Origin: Zopfochytrium polystomum
Lineage: Eukaryota > Chytridiomycota > Chytridiomycetes > Chytridiales > Chytridiaceae
Direction: 5' to 3'
NCBI GenBank assembly: GCA_025765615.1
Contig: JAIVFJ010000136.1
Coordinates: 1-42,500 of the forward strand
Length of the DNA stretch: 42,500 nucleotides
Shown here: in pieces, positions 31,871-42,500 of the stretch
Numbering within the stretch: the stretch's first letter is position 1
Layout: every line of letters starts with the position of its first letter
Notes under the pieces: generated by a model
The model's database searches: none
Told to the model about the DNA's origin: nothing
The model's input: the letters and a program-made list of their open reading frames with translations, nothing else
Made by a program: the position numbers and the translations under genes

Positions 31871-34800
31871 TCAGAAAAACACGGACACCTGCTTCCGCTC
31901 CGTCCCGCCGCGGGCCCCTCGCGCGACCCCGGGCGGCGCCGGTTGCGGCTGCTGCTGCGGCGCCTGCTGCGCGTCGTGTGCAGCCGCCGCAATCACGTCC
32001 GGGAGGCTGCGGACGCGTGAGGCGGCGGCGGCGGTCATTGCGGGCGGCGGTGGCTGCGGCGGCGGGGAGGCCGCGGCGAGGGCGGCGGCGGCGGCGGCGA
32101 TCGAATCGTCGTCGTCGTGCGGGGGGCTGTCGGCAGCTGCCGTCGCCGCGTCAGTGTCAGCAGACGACGGGTCTTGCTGCGGCTGCGAAGTCTCCTGGAC
32201 GCTTGGCGACCGCTCGGGAGCCGCGCCCGCCGTCGCCGCCGCCGGCTGGGCCATCGACGTCGCTCGCACGAGTTCCGCGCGGCCGTCGTCGTCTCCCTCG
32301 GCGTGCGCTGATGCATGCGCGCTCGTGCTGCTCAAGCGCGCCGCGCTGCCCCTCGCGCTGGCCCTCGTGGTCGCTCTCGCACTCGCTCTGCCGCTCGCCG
32401 CCCCTGGCTCCCGCGCCTCTGCCGCCGCCGCCGTGGCACCCTCCTGCCCCGACGTCCCTCCCGTGACGTCCGTTGCGCTTATGTCGCCAGGCTCGGCCAC
32501 AGGGCGGACGTCGTCTTCGTGCGGCGGCGAGGCAGTCGCCGTCGCCGTTTCCGTGCGTGTGGCGAGCACGTGATCGAGCTCGGGCGCTGGGGGCGCGTCG
32601 TTCTGCGGCTGCGGCGCGTCGTCGTGCGGGTGCGGCTCCCCACCGCCGGGCCTGGCCGCGGCCAACCGAATTGTGCTCTCCCGCGCGCTGGCAGCAGCGC
32701 TCGCTTTATTCGCACTGTTCCCCTCAGGCTCTGCAAGCTCCCCGCCGCCGCCGTCGGCGATGCTGCTGCTATTGCTTCGGGGAAGCCCGGCCTGCTGCCC
32801 ATCGCCACGATCGCCACGGTCCACCTGCGACTCTGGCTTGCCGCCGCTGGGCGTGTCGGCAACGTCCACCAAGCGGGCTGTGCTCCCCCTGGCGCTCGCA
32901 CGCGCGCTGGCATCAGCACTCGCTATGCTGCCGCCATTGCCCGCCAGTGCGTCCTCCCCGTTGCCGCCACCGCTGCTACTGCTGCGCACCGGGCCTCGCT
33001 GCCCGTCCTCGTGGTCCACCTGCGCCTCCGACTCCGCGTCGGCCGCGCCTACTAATCGGGTTGTGCTGCCCCTAGCGGTTGCGCGCACGCTGGCAGCAGC
33101 GCTCGCTCTGCTGTCGCCGCTGGTTCGAATTGTCTCCTCCCCGTTGCCGCCACCGCTGCTGCTGGTGCTGTACGCTGGGATCTCCTGCCCGTCCTCGCGG
33201 CCCACCTGCGGCTGTGGTACGCCGCCATGAGCGTCGGCCACGTCCACCAAGCGGGCGGCACTCGCTCTGACGCTCGGCGACGCGCTGGCAGCAGCGCCCA
33301 CTTTGCCGCCGCTGCTGGCCTGGACTGTCTCCTCCCCGTTGCCGCCATGAGCGTCGGCCACTTCCACCAAGCGAACGGCACTGCCCTTGGCGCTTGCCCG
33401 CGCGCTGGCGGCAGCACTCACTTTGCTGCCGCCCCTGGCTCGCACGGCGTCCTCCTCGTTGCCGCCGCCGCTGCTGCGCGTCAGGCTTTGCTGCTCGTCC
33501 TGCGGTTGCGGCTCCGCGTCGGCCAAGTGCGCTATTCTCCCCGTGGCGCTTGAGTGCACGCTGGCAGTAGCGCTTGCTCTGCTGCCGCCGCTGGCCCGGG
33601 CTGTCTCCTCCCCGTTACCGCCACCGCTGCTGCTGCGAGCTGGGAATTCTTGCTCGTCCTCGCGGCCCACCTGCGGCTGTGGCACGCCGCCATGAGCGTC
33701 GGCCACGTTCACCAAGCGGGCGGCACTCGCCCTGGCGCTCCGCGACGCACTGGCAGCAGCAACAGCCCTCGCTTTATCGCCACCGCCGCCGCCACTGCTG
33801 CTGCTGCTGCTGCGTGCCAAGCTTTGCTGGCCGTCCTCTCGGTCCGCCTGCGGCTTTAGCTCGCCCCAAGACGCGTCGGCCGCGTCCACCAAGCCGCCGG
33901 CACTTGCCCTGACGCTAGCGCGCGCGCTGGCTGCAGCAGCAGCCCTCGCTTGACCGCCGGCGCCGCCACTGCTGCTGCTGCTGCTGCGCGCCGGGACCTG
34001 CGGCCCGTCCTCGCGGTCCACTTGCGGCTGCGGCTCCGCGTTGGCCACGTCCACCAAGCGAGCGGCACTCGCTCTGGCGCTTGGGCGCGCGCTGGCAGTA
34101 GCGCTCGCTCTGCCGCCGCCGCTGGCCCGGACTGTCTCCTCCCCGTTGCCGCCACCGCTGCTGCTGCTGCGCGGCGGGCCCTGCTGGCCGTCCTCGCGGT
34201 CCACTTGCGGCTGAGGCTCCGCGTTGGCCATGTCCACCAAGCGGGCCGCACTCGCCCTGACGCTCGGCGACGCGCTGGCAGCCGCAGCAGCAGCAGCCCT
34301 CGCTATACCGCCGCCGCCGTTGCCACTGTTGCTGCTGCTGTACGACAAGCTCATTTGCCCCCCCTCGTGATCCCGCTGCGGCTCCAGCTCGCCTGGGCCG
34401 TGACCCGCGTCCACCAAGCCGCTGGCACTCACCCTGGTGCTTGCACGCGCGCTGGCAGGAGCGCTCCTGTTGACGCCGCCGCCGCCTCTCAGTTCGTTCT
34501 CCCCGTTGCCACCACCGCTGCCGCTGCTGTGGCGCGCCCGGCCCTGTAGCCCTTCCCCGCGGTCTTCCTCCACCACCACGTCCTCCGCCGCCGCCGCTGC
34601 GGGCTCCCTTTGTTCTCGCATCGCCTCGTCCTCCTGCTTCCCCTGCTCTGAGTCTACCAAGTCGCCTCTCGCGTCTCCCGCATCGCCTCGGTCCCCCTCT
34701 CCCCCGACGTCGCCGCCCGCGACCGCCGAGTCATGCACCAGCGCCTCTCCGTCCTCTTCGTTGCCCGCCCCGTGATCAGCCCCCACGCTGCCGCCGCCGT

Positions 34801-37216
34801 CACCGAGGAGATCCCGCAGTCGCACCGTGTCGACGGGGACACCGCCATCACCGCCATCGCCGCCGCCGTCAGTCACACCCGCCTCTTCGTCGTCGTTGCC
34901 GTCGCGCCGGCCGTCGACGCGCCCGTCCGTCGCATTGTCGTCATCAGCCCCCTGCACCCGCCACTCGCATTCCCCGTCCGCCGACGCCGGCGCAGCGCCA
35001 GCGGCAACGCCCGCGCCGTCCGCACTGCGCGTCCCACGCGCAGTCGCACAGCGCGGCGGACCGCGCCTGCCGCCGCCGCGCACGGCGGCCGGCAAGTGGT
35101 GGTGCGGCGGCAGCGGGGGCTGCGGCGGTCGCGCGCGCGGGCGCGTGAGGCGTTCAAAAACAACAGGGTCCATGGGGCGCAGCCTCGGCCTCTGGTTCCC
35201 CGCCGATTCCGCCGCCTCGCCTCCTCCTTCGCCCTCGGTGTCGCTCGCGTGCCGCGGGCGGCCGCCGTTGTTGGCGTAGAACTCGTCGGGTAGTCGGCGC
35301 GGGCGGGCGAGCCGCTCGATGCGTGCCATGTCGGGCTGCCCGATCTTTGCGTGGACGCGCCGCACGCCCGGCGGCAGCGGCTCGTAAGGCGGGATGGCCC
35401 GCGGCACCGCGAGCTTGGTGAAGTAGAGGTCCCGCGCGGTTGGCTCTCGCGGTGCTGTGGCGGCGGCGGCGGAGGCGTCACGGTGGTGGTCGTGGTGGCG
35501 GCCGGAGGCGGGGCTAGAGCGGGGGCGCAGAGAGGCGGCTGCGGCGGCGGCTTGCGATTGGAGTCGCGCTTCATTCTGGCCGTTTCGAAGGGGTTTTGGT
35601 GTGGGCAAAGAGAATATTGAAAGAAATGGTTGCAGTGGGTTGAGTGTTTGGTGATGAGGGAAAGGGGGAGCCCCAGCGTTCATATTGCTCTCCGCGATAG
35701 GGTCGATCAAGCACAACCTCGCACGTAACAGTCACTCACCTCCGCCTGTGCGCGGTTCCAGACCAAACTCGATAGCAGTATCTCGCTGTTGGTGACGGAC
35801 GACCACGGATTGGCGAGCCGCAGAAGGATGAGCTTGTTCAGCTGCTCGACCTCGGCCATCCGCGCTATGAGCATCGTCGCCGCAAAGGGTAGGGGGCAAA
35901 GGGAGAGATTTCCGAGACGGAAGAGTGGTGGTCAAATGGTGCAGCGGGCCGCGCTTTGCAGCGTCTGAAATCGGTGCTCCCCCGACATAACCGAAAGGCC
36001 CCCAGCGGAGAAAACTGGAGGCACAAGAGCTCCCTTTCACCAAAGAGCGAGAACGCTAACGTTGAACTTACTGTCTACGAGCTGATCGGCCATCGCGTCG
36101 ACGACGGGCGTCCTGCGGAACTCGAAGCCCGTCAACTTGATCGCCCGTCGCAGACGAGCGCTGCTCCTGATGGGACGTCGCGCCGCCGCGCCGACCGTGG
36201 TGGGGCGATCCAGGAGAAAGCCGCCATCGTCTTCGCTTGCGCCTTCCTGCTGGGACGACGGGTGCAGACGCGACGCGTCAAACGACACCCGACGCGACGG
36301 CGAGGACCCGCTGTTTGGCGCCAGTAGGTTGTCAAAGTGGTTGGGGAAGGACGGGAGTTGCGAGACTGCCTCCGCTGGGGACTCGTCGTCCGGCTTGGCG
36401 GAGTCCGGGAACGTCGACGTGTCGGGAGGCATACTTGTTTGCTGGGATGTGCAGCGAGCGCGAGGCAGCGGAAGGGCACGCGCGCGCGACCGCACGCGTC
36501 GAAGGAGCAAAGGGCCAGAGATTAAAAAAAGAAAATACGGACGAAAAGTTTCGTTAGATGATTCGAATGATCTACGTGGCGCCCGGTATCGCATTTCGGC
36601 TTACGCTGCCACATCTATCCCACTCCTCAACGTACTCCACACCGCCGTCTCCGCCGCCGCCGCGAGCGGCGGCGACCCCATCCGTTTGGCCACGGCGCGC
36701 TCGGAATCCCCTGTAGAGCGCCTGCACCTTGACGGCGGCCGCGTTCTGCCGACTGTTGGTTTCCGAAGGCCTCACTCTGCCACCTCCACCGCTGCCGCCA
36801 CCATTGTCGTCGTCCTCGCCGCTCGACGCGTCTTCAAAGTCTGCGGTAGCGATGAAGGCGGCGCTGCCGGTGTACGTAACTTTTGCCAGCTTGGAAAGCC
36901 TGCGCGTGCGCGGCCCGGGGTGCGCCGAGCGCGGGCGAAGCGGGCGAAGAGCGGGGGCGGCATCGCCAAATGTCGATGAGGAGGCGGCGGAGTGGCGGGA
37001 ATAGCTGGAGGAAGAGGAAGGAGTGGAGGAGGCGGAGGAGGAAGAGGAGGAGGAGGAGGAGCGCGGTTTGCAGTCGGCGAAGTTGGCATTCAGGTAGGAC
37101 GAGCCAAGCTGGAGTGATCCCGCGCGGGTCGAGCGCGCACTTTGCATGTCAATGGGGGGACCGTCGTACGCGCTGGAGGTATGGGCGTGCGCGTTTTGCG
37201 CACATTCCGCGGTCAT
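31871..37216 (-). CDS. Large low-complexity repeat protein with IQ motif, RVSF motif and THEG-like motifs
   Basis: Four exons read on the minus strand: 37216-36605, 36441-36072, 35864-35740 and 35575-31871, giving 1603 residues in frame. In order: a Ser-rich start; an IQ calmodulin-type motif at about 162-177 (AVKVQALYRGFRARRGQ); RRVSFD at 254-259, a textbook RVxF PP1-docking motif whose RRVS could also be a kinase site; a helical stretch with EVEQLNKLILLRL; three THEG-like motifs (FTKLAVPRAIP, IERLARPRRLP, FERLTRPRARP) at about 421-519; then about eleven repeats of ~60 residues (about 735-1348) built on SARLVDVADA and PQPQVDRED; and a disordered tail. No enzyme domain is visible. The phases agree at all three introns, but the first intron (36604-36442) could separate two genes, the second starting at 36432. 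An alternative ATG lies at 37261. The function is unknown; a scaffold role is inference. Confidence 0.65.
32640..34480 (-). repeat. Coding minisatellite, about 11 units of ~170-190 bp
   Basis: Units share the translated cores SARLVDVADA, PQPQVDREDGQQ and SSSSGGGNGEE. They vary by substitution and by whole-codon indels so that the frame is kept. Units on both sides have diverged enough to align by eye but not to be identical. Preservation of frame across all copies supports the minus-strand coding assignment over the long antisense frames. Confidence 0.8.
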
Positions 37217-37764
37217 AATGATGAGGCGGTTGTGCAGAAAATTATATTTTTCTGGTCTCATTCACTTTTACTCCAGACCCAATGAAAAGTTGTTAGTGCG
37301 GAATAATGCCCACAGCCTTGCAGGCTGCTACGAATGCAAAGAGCGAGTGAATAGCACGATGCAGATGAACGCCTCCAAACTCCTCGCTGGCGCACCAATG
37401 TTCCGGACCGGAATCAATGCAAGCAAAGAACAGCCGCGTGCACCCTCGCGAGGTGCGCGCGAGTGAGTGGTGAGGTGGGCCGCAGCGCGACCGCGCCACC
37501 AGCATCATAGGTGATGATGATGATGATGATGATGATGGCCCGACTCCGAAATCCATTTTAAGCTTCCTCTCGCGATCAGTGATGCGAATTGCAAAGCTCC
37601 CTTTTTTCCGGCTCCCCTGCTGGAAACGCTAACCTTCTTTTCTCTTCCAATCCCTCCAGCAGAATCTAGTCCACAAGTCAGCCACTCTCTCCCCAAACTC
37701 CGCGTTCGGGCCGCCGACGGCAAGGCCGGTTACAAACAAGAAGAAGCAGGGGCTGTTCCGAAAA
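37217..37764. promoter_or_regulatory. Divergent intergenic promoter region
   Basis: About 550 bp separate the start codons of the repeat protein (-) and the GH72 gene (+), so both promoters lie here. An (ATG)n trinucleotide tract of about nine copies sits at 37512-37538. No specific factor site can be assigned. Confidence 0.5.
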
Positions 37765-40271
37765 ATGATGCACCTGTGCACGCACCTGTCCGCCTTTTAC
37801 GTATTGGTCATTTGGACAGCTGTCGCCGCGGTTGTGGCGGTGGGCGCCGCGCACATCACGACTTCGGGGACTCGCTTTGTCGACTCGTCAGCGCCGAACG
37901 TACCGTTTGTCGTGAAGGGTATCTCTTATCAACCCAGGGACGGCGAGAGGATAATCGACCCCATCACGAACGGTCGGAAGGTGCAGTGGAAACGGGACTT
38001 GGCCGTTATGGCCGAGCTCGGCGTCAACGTGCTTCGGGTCTATGAGGTTGCTGCTTTTCTTTTGCTTTTCAAGGGAGTCAAAGTTTGTTTCGAGGGATTG
38101 GCTGCCTGACACTGCTCCAGGTTGACCCCGAGGCACCCCACAACGAGTTTATGGATGCTCTAAAGCAAAGGAACATGTTCCTCCTCCTCGATCTTGGCGG
38201 CAAGCACAGCTTGAACAGGGTGTCCCCGCAGTACGACCTGGCTCTGTACAACTGGTTGACGAAAACGATCGACGCCTTTGCCGAGTATGTCCGCCCTATT
38301 TTTAAATTTACGTCGATTTACCTGTCTAGACTCACGCTCTGCTGCTCCCAGTTTCGAAACCATCATGGGCTTTATCGCCGGAAACGAAGTCGTGAACTCT
38401 GTCGCGACCGTGCCGGCAGCTCCCTTTGTCAAAGCCATCATCCGCGATTTGAAAGCTTACATGAAGACCAAGGCGCGGCAGATTCCCATCGGGTATGCCT
38501 GCTGCTTTTTTTTACGCGCTGCCACTGGCCAGGAAAAAAAGAAAAAAAAAAATTAACTCCACTCAGGTACGCCTCCAGCGACGACGAGCACATCCGAAGC
38601 AACCTCTTCCGCTTCCTCAGCTGCGGGCAGGAAGAGGAGCGGCCCGATTTTCTCGGCCTGAACTTGTACTCCTGGTGTGGGGCCAGCGACTACGTGACCT
38701 CAAAGTACTCTGCCAGGTAAACAAAACTAACATCTTTTTCCCGCCAGAAGCGGCGAGTACGACGGGGGAAAGGTCATATAACACACACATACCCCACACT
38801 CTGTCCCGGCGCATATCAACAAGAACTACCGAGATGAAGGCCCTCGGCCTGCCTGCGCTGATCACAGAGTACGGCTGCAACACCGTTCCGCCGAGGAGAT
38901 TCAGCGAGGTTGCGTCTCCTTCTCCCCTCCCTCTTTCCTCTTGCCCCACGCCACTTCCGGCGACAAACTAACGCAGGCTGAAAACCTCGTCCACTGAACG
39001 CACAGGTGCAGGCGATTTACGGCAAGGAAATGTCCAAGGTGTGGAGCGGCGCGGTCGTGTACGAGTACAGTGAGGAAGCCAACGGGTACGGGCTGGTCAA
39101 AATAACGGGCAGCGGCGGGTAAGCAACAAAAAACACGAAGGCTGTTGCAAAAAGCAAAGAGCAATGTGAACTCAAAACAAGTACACCCCTTCCCCCCTTC
39201 CCAACCACCGCCACCTCGTCGCACGCAAAAAAAAAAGCATCCAAATGCTCCCCGACTTCACGCAATTCCACTCCCAAATGCGCCTGGTCCACAACCGCAC
39301 CGCGGCCGCGTTGCGCACGCCGCCTCCACCGCCGCCTCCGCCGCCAACGTGCCCCGACCGGTCCGCGGCGTGGCCGGCGGCGACCGCGCTGCCGGGGACG
39401 CCGTCGGCGTGCGAGTGCCAGCGGATGGTATGGGGTCTGAGCTGCGTCGCTTCACCAGACAATACGACGACGACGACGGGGACCTCCTCTGCGGGGGAGC
39501 TGCTCGGGGTGATATGCGGGATGCTTCGGAACGCGAGCGCGTGCCGGGACGTGGACGCCGGGGCGGCGGACGACGCGGGGACGTGGGGGCGGTACGCGTA
39601 CTGCGGGGTGCGGGAGAAGCTGTCGTATGTGATGAACGCGTATTATTTGGAGGTAAGCGACGCGGGGGTTTCAACCTTTAAGGAGAATTTTTATTTTTAT
39701 TTTTTTATTGGTTGCTTTTGGGGTCCCGGTTAATCGTCCTTGCCGCGAACAAACGCAGACGAACAGGAGCAGCAACGGGTGCTACTTTGACGGAAACGGC
39801 AAGTTGAATATTCCTTTGGGGAGAGCGCGCGTCGAGGCGTGCTCTCGTTGAGAGGGCGGTTGGGGTGAGAGAGCGTGAGAGACGAAGCCATCATTGCTCG
39901 AAAAAAAAATGCTAAAAAAGAAAGCATTTTATTCAGTCTGGCACCTATACGGTTGAATAGAACCAGTATTACCAAGCCTACTCCATTTCACTTTATCGCT
40001 CGCTTCCTCTTCCTGACCCGTACATATATATGCCTCGCTCTTTCTCCTCTAACACCCCTCACTCTAAAAAATTGAATGCTCAACAGGGACAGACGCTGGA
40101 AGTGGCGACACCGACAAGACCTCTGGCGCGTCTACAATTGCAGCGGTTCCACCGGCAAGAACTACTCCAGGGAAGATCGCCGCACGCACGGCGTATCTGA
40201 CGCGCTCGGGTTTTGCCGCATTAGGCATTCTGTCGGGTATTTGGAGTCATCGTGTATTTGCGCAGTTCTAG
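37765..40271 (+). CDS. GAS1: GPI-anchored beta-1,3-glucanosyltransferase, GH72 with CBM43/X8 (GAS1 type)
   Basis: Exons: 37765-38046, 38121-38284, 38352-38492, 38567-38716, 38824-38908, 39006-39118, 39238-39652, 39759-39846 and 40087-40271, giving 540 residues in frame. The enzyme cuts and rejoins beta-1,3-glucan chains at the cell surface. A hydrophobic leader (AFYVLVIWTAVAAVVAVGAA) is a signal peptide. The GH72 core has both catalytic glutamates: E161 in AGNEVVN (acid/base) and E261 in ITEYGCN (nucleophile). An X8/CBM43 module with paired cysteines follows a Pro run at about 370-480 (CECQRMVWGLSCV, YAYCGVREKLSYVMNAYY, GCYFDGNG). The last exon adds a Ser/Thr/Ala tail and a hydrophobic end (GFAALGILSGIW), a likely GPI signal; without it the frame would stop at 39849. 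The junction at 38716-38824 is ambiguous: an acceptor at 38748 would add SGEYDGG, which homologues favour. Confidence 0.9.
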
Positions 40272-40552
40272 TCGCTTTTTTTTTATGACGATGAGGCAGT
40301 AGAGGCGGAGTGGTGGGGATTTAGTAAGCGGGAGGGCGAACACAGCAGTTCAACTTGCGAAAGAAATGCAAACGGGGGGCAGCGTGATCGCAATGTCGCT
40401 GGCTTGCCAACGCCCGGTGGAGAAGCTGTTGCCGCCCACCGCTTTTCCTATTGGCCAAGCCCGACAGCGCGTCGGAACGTCGCGAGACGCGAGAGATAAA
40501 AAAAAAGGTGAAGCCATAAAAAAAAAATAATCTTAAAGTACTTCTTGCAGCC
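40272..40552. other. Short intergenic region
   Basis: This spacer of 281 bp holds the 3' UTR of the GH72 gene and the promoter of the kinase-like gene. A-runs lie near 40499-40507 and 40520-40530. No specific element was identified. Confidence 0.5.
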
Positions 40553-42500
40553 ATGCCCGTGCACGACGCGCCGCCCCGCGTAGCACGACACGAAAGCATC
40601 GCGGCTCCGCGCGGAGCGTCGGCAGCGTCGTCCTCCGCCGCGACTACAGCGACGGCGGCGTCGACGGGCAGCAAGCCCCTGGTCCAGATCCGCCTGCACG
40701 ACCTGCTGCCCCCACCCGCCGGAGGCGGCGGCACGCTCGCACGCCGCGCGGCGGCGGCGGCGACCGTCATCAACCGCAACATCCCGCTGCGCTTTAACGC
40801 GAGCCACATGGTGTCTGCGGAGCTGCTGCGAGAGATCGAGGCGGCGCGGGCGGCGCGGGGCGGCGCTGGCGGCGGCAGCGGCGGCGGCGCGGTCGCGGAG
40901 CTGTCGCGGGTCGCCGGTGGGGGTGCGGGCGGGGGCGGAGGCGGGGCGACGGGGTTCGTGGTGCCGCGCGGCAGCCGCGGGATCGCGCTGGGCCTGGTAA
41001 GGGCGCCGTCGACGTCGCAGCTCGTCGGAGCGATTCCGGCGTTGGGCGGCGGCGGAGGCGGCGGCGGCGGTGGGCATGTACGGGCGCGTGAGCCGGCGGT
41101 GGCGCCAGCACTTGCAGCAGCGGCAGGGCGCTTGAAGAGCGAAGCGGGCGGGGTGGTGAGCGGAAACGGCGGCGATGTGGGGCGCGGAGGTGGCGCGCGT
41201 TGGTCTGGGGCAGCGGTGACGGCGACGGCAGTGGGGCGGCGCATATCGATTGTGTTGCCGGCGCGAGATGCGGGCGGGACTGCTGCGGCAGGGATGGAGG
41301 CCGGCGCGGCGTCGCGGGGAGGTTGGAGCCGGCGCGGGTCGACCAAGGCAGGGGTCGGGGCTCCCACGATGGAATCGGTCGCGGGGGGAGCACCAGGGGC
41401 AGACACTTTTACCGCGGTGACGGGCCCGGGGGCGGCGGTAACGTCCTCGACGGTGGCGACGGCCGCGGCGATTCCGCTTCCGGGACGGCGCGCATCGTTT
41501 GCAACTGGGAGCGAGTTGCTCCTTCGGCGAGCGAGCCGCCGCGGCAGCGCGTTCCCCAGCGTCGAGGAGGATGCAAACGGCGAAGGGCCGCTGGTAGCCA
41601 GCAAGGGCGATAGTGGCGGTATCGGCGGTAGCGGCGGCGTTGCAGCGGTGGTGGCCGAGGCGGAGGGTTCCAGCAGCCGATTGGTGACTCCAACGACCAC
41701 CGGAGCGGCGTCGTCCTCCAAGACGACGACTCCCGGTCGCGGGGCGGACCGCAGCAGGATGGGGTCGATGTTTTCGAACCGGCGAATCACCCTGCGTCCG
41801 GGGATGACGCCGGCTCCGTCGGAGAAGGATTACACCGCCAACGACTTTATCTTTATCCGCCGGGTATGGTGTGTCAGTGGAAGAGAGGAGGGGTAGAAGG
41901 CTGGTTTCCTTTTTAGTAGCGTTTTATCGACTCTGCTCTCCTTGATTAGGTGAACGCGAGCAAGAGCCGACCGATCTTCCAAGCGACGCTGGCGTCGGTC
42001 CCCGCGGTGCGGCGACGCTCGTACGCGATCAAGCTGCACCCGAAGAACAAGCTACGCAGCCGGGCCGAGCGCGACGCAGTCAAGCGCGAGCAAGAGGTGC
42101 AGACGCTCGCCAACAGCCGCTTCTGCACGCAGCTGCTCGCATCGTTCGTCGACGCGCAATTTGTGTACTTTGTGCTGGAGTGGTCGCCGGCGTCGATCGA
42201 GTCGCTCATAAGTTCGCAGCGGGTGAGCACGCGCGAGGGTCTGCCCCTTCCCCCCCCCGTCTTGACGGCAACTTCCCTTTCCGCCCCGCATCCTCCCGCA
42301 CAAGACGTTCAGCGAGGAGCAGGCGCGGTTCTACATGGCGGAGCTGACGCTAGGGCTCGAGTACCTCCACGTGCAGGGCATCGTGCACCGCGGCATCTGC
42401 CCCGTCAACGTGCTGATCAGCAGCGGCGGCCACATCAAGGTGAGCCCGTGAGTGCGTACCGTACCTGCGTGCGTGCGTGTGTGTGTGTGTGTGTGTGTGT
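40553..42500 (+). CDS. AGC-like protein kinase homologue, probably a pseudokinase (3' truncated by window)
   Basis: Exons seen: 40553-41863, 41950-42222 and 42305-42439; a GTGAGC donor at 42440 opens an intron that runs into a (GT)n tract at the window edge. The first ~420 residues are low complexity (Gly, Ala, Ser runs) with short conserved-looking pieces such as [11 protein letters not shown]. The kinase N-lobe starts near DFIFIRRV. The ATP-anchoring lysine is present (YAIKLHPK, K465) and a helix-C glutamate fits E486 in REQEV. AGC-like features follow: [24 protein letters not shown]. The catalytic loop, however, reads [13 protein letters not shown]: the HRD aspartate is Gly558 and the loop lysine is Cys560. 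The glycine loop is also lost (VNASKSRP). The DFG region lies outside the window, so inactivity is likely but not proven. Confidence 0.8.

Noticed and set aside
31747..35293. Several long + strand frames opposite the large repeat gene
   Set aside because: They are GC-rich antisense shadows that break often, while the minus frame stays open for 1235 codons and links by phase to upstream exons.

Overview
This is eukaryotic nuclear DNA, most likely from a fungus and perhaps an early-diverging, zoosporic one. It carries intron-rich protein genes with short GT-AG introns (about 70-270 nt), GC-rich exons and many microsatellites. A family-72 beta-1,3-glucanosyltransferase with an X8/CBM43 module points to a fungus. 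The zoosporic placement is an inference from cyclic-nucleotide-binding domains, a VCX1-type exchanger, HARBI1-like and piggyBac-like transposons and weak THEG-like motifs. I cannot name the species. All exon models were assembled by hand from splice signals, reading phase and domain continuity.

Layout. 1-1402: no supported gene. 1403-5634 (+): an eight-exon gene for a 1159-residue protein with four tandem cyclic-nucleotide-binding domains, an F-box and cysteine-type leucine-rich repeats; this is the most unusual gene here. 5635-7224: simple repeats. 7225-10287 (-): a large CBM21 protein of the PP1 glycogen-targeting type. 10288-15367: about 5 kb of purine/pyrimidine-skewed microsatellite DNA between two divergent genes. 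15368-19458 (+): transportin (karyopherin beta-2), 11 exons, with a problem at its last junction. 19459-22731: lower-GC DNA without a supported gene, probably repeat relics. 22732-25203 (+): vacuolar-type Ca2+/H+ exchanger, 8 exons. 25488-26213 (+): glutaredoxin-like protein.

26791-31740: a piggyBac-like transposon ending in TTAA plus CCCTTTA, with a decayed transposase fragment. Nested in it at about 28.6-31.5 kb is a PIF/Harbinger element whose two genes, a DDE nuclease and a Myb/SANT-like protein, are both broken. 31871-37216 (-): a four-exon gene for a 1603-residue low-complexity protein with an IQ motif, an RVSF PP1-docking motif, THEG-like motifs and a minisatellite of about 60 residues per unit. 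37765-40271 (+): GAS1-type GH72 glucanosyltransferase, 9 exons, with a GPI-like tail encoded by a separate last exon. 40553 to the window edge (+): an AGC-like kinase domain that looks catalytically dead.

Functional themes are cyclic-nucleotide signalling coupled to a possible SCF ubiquitin ligase, PP1 docking in two genes, nuclear import, Ca2+ sequestration, thiol chemistry and wall remodelling. There is no sign that these genes form one pathway; this looks like ordinary fungal gene order with one transposon insertion site.
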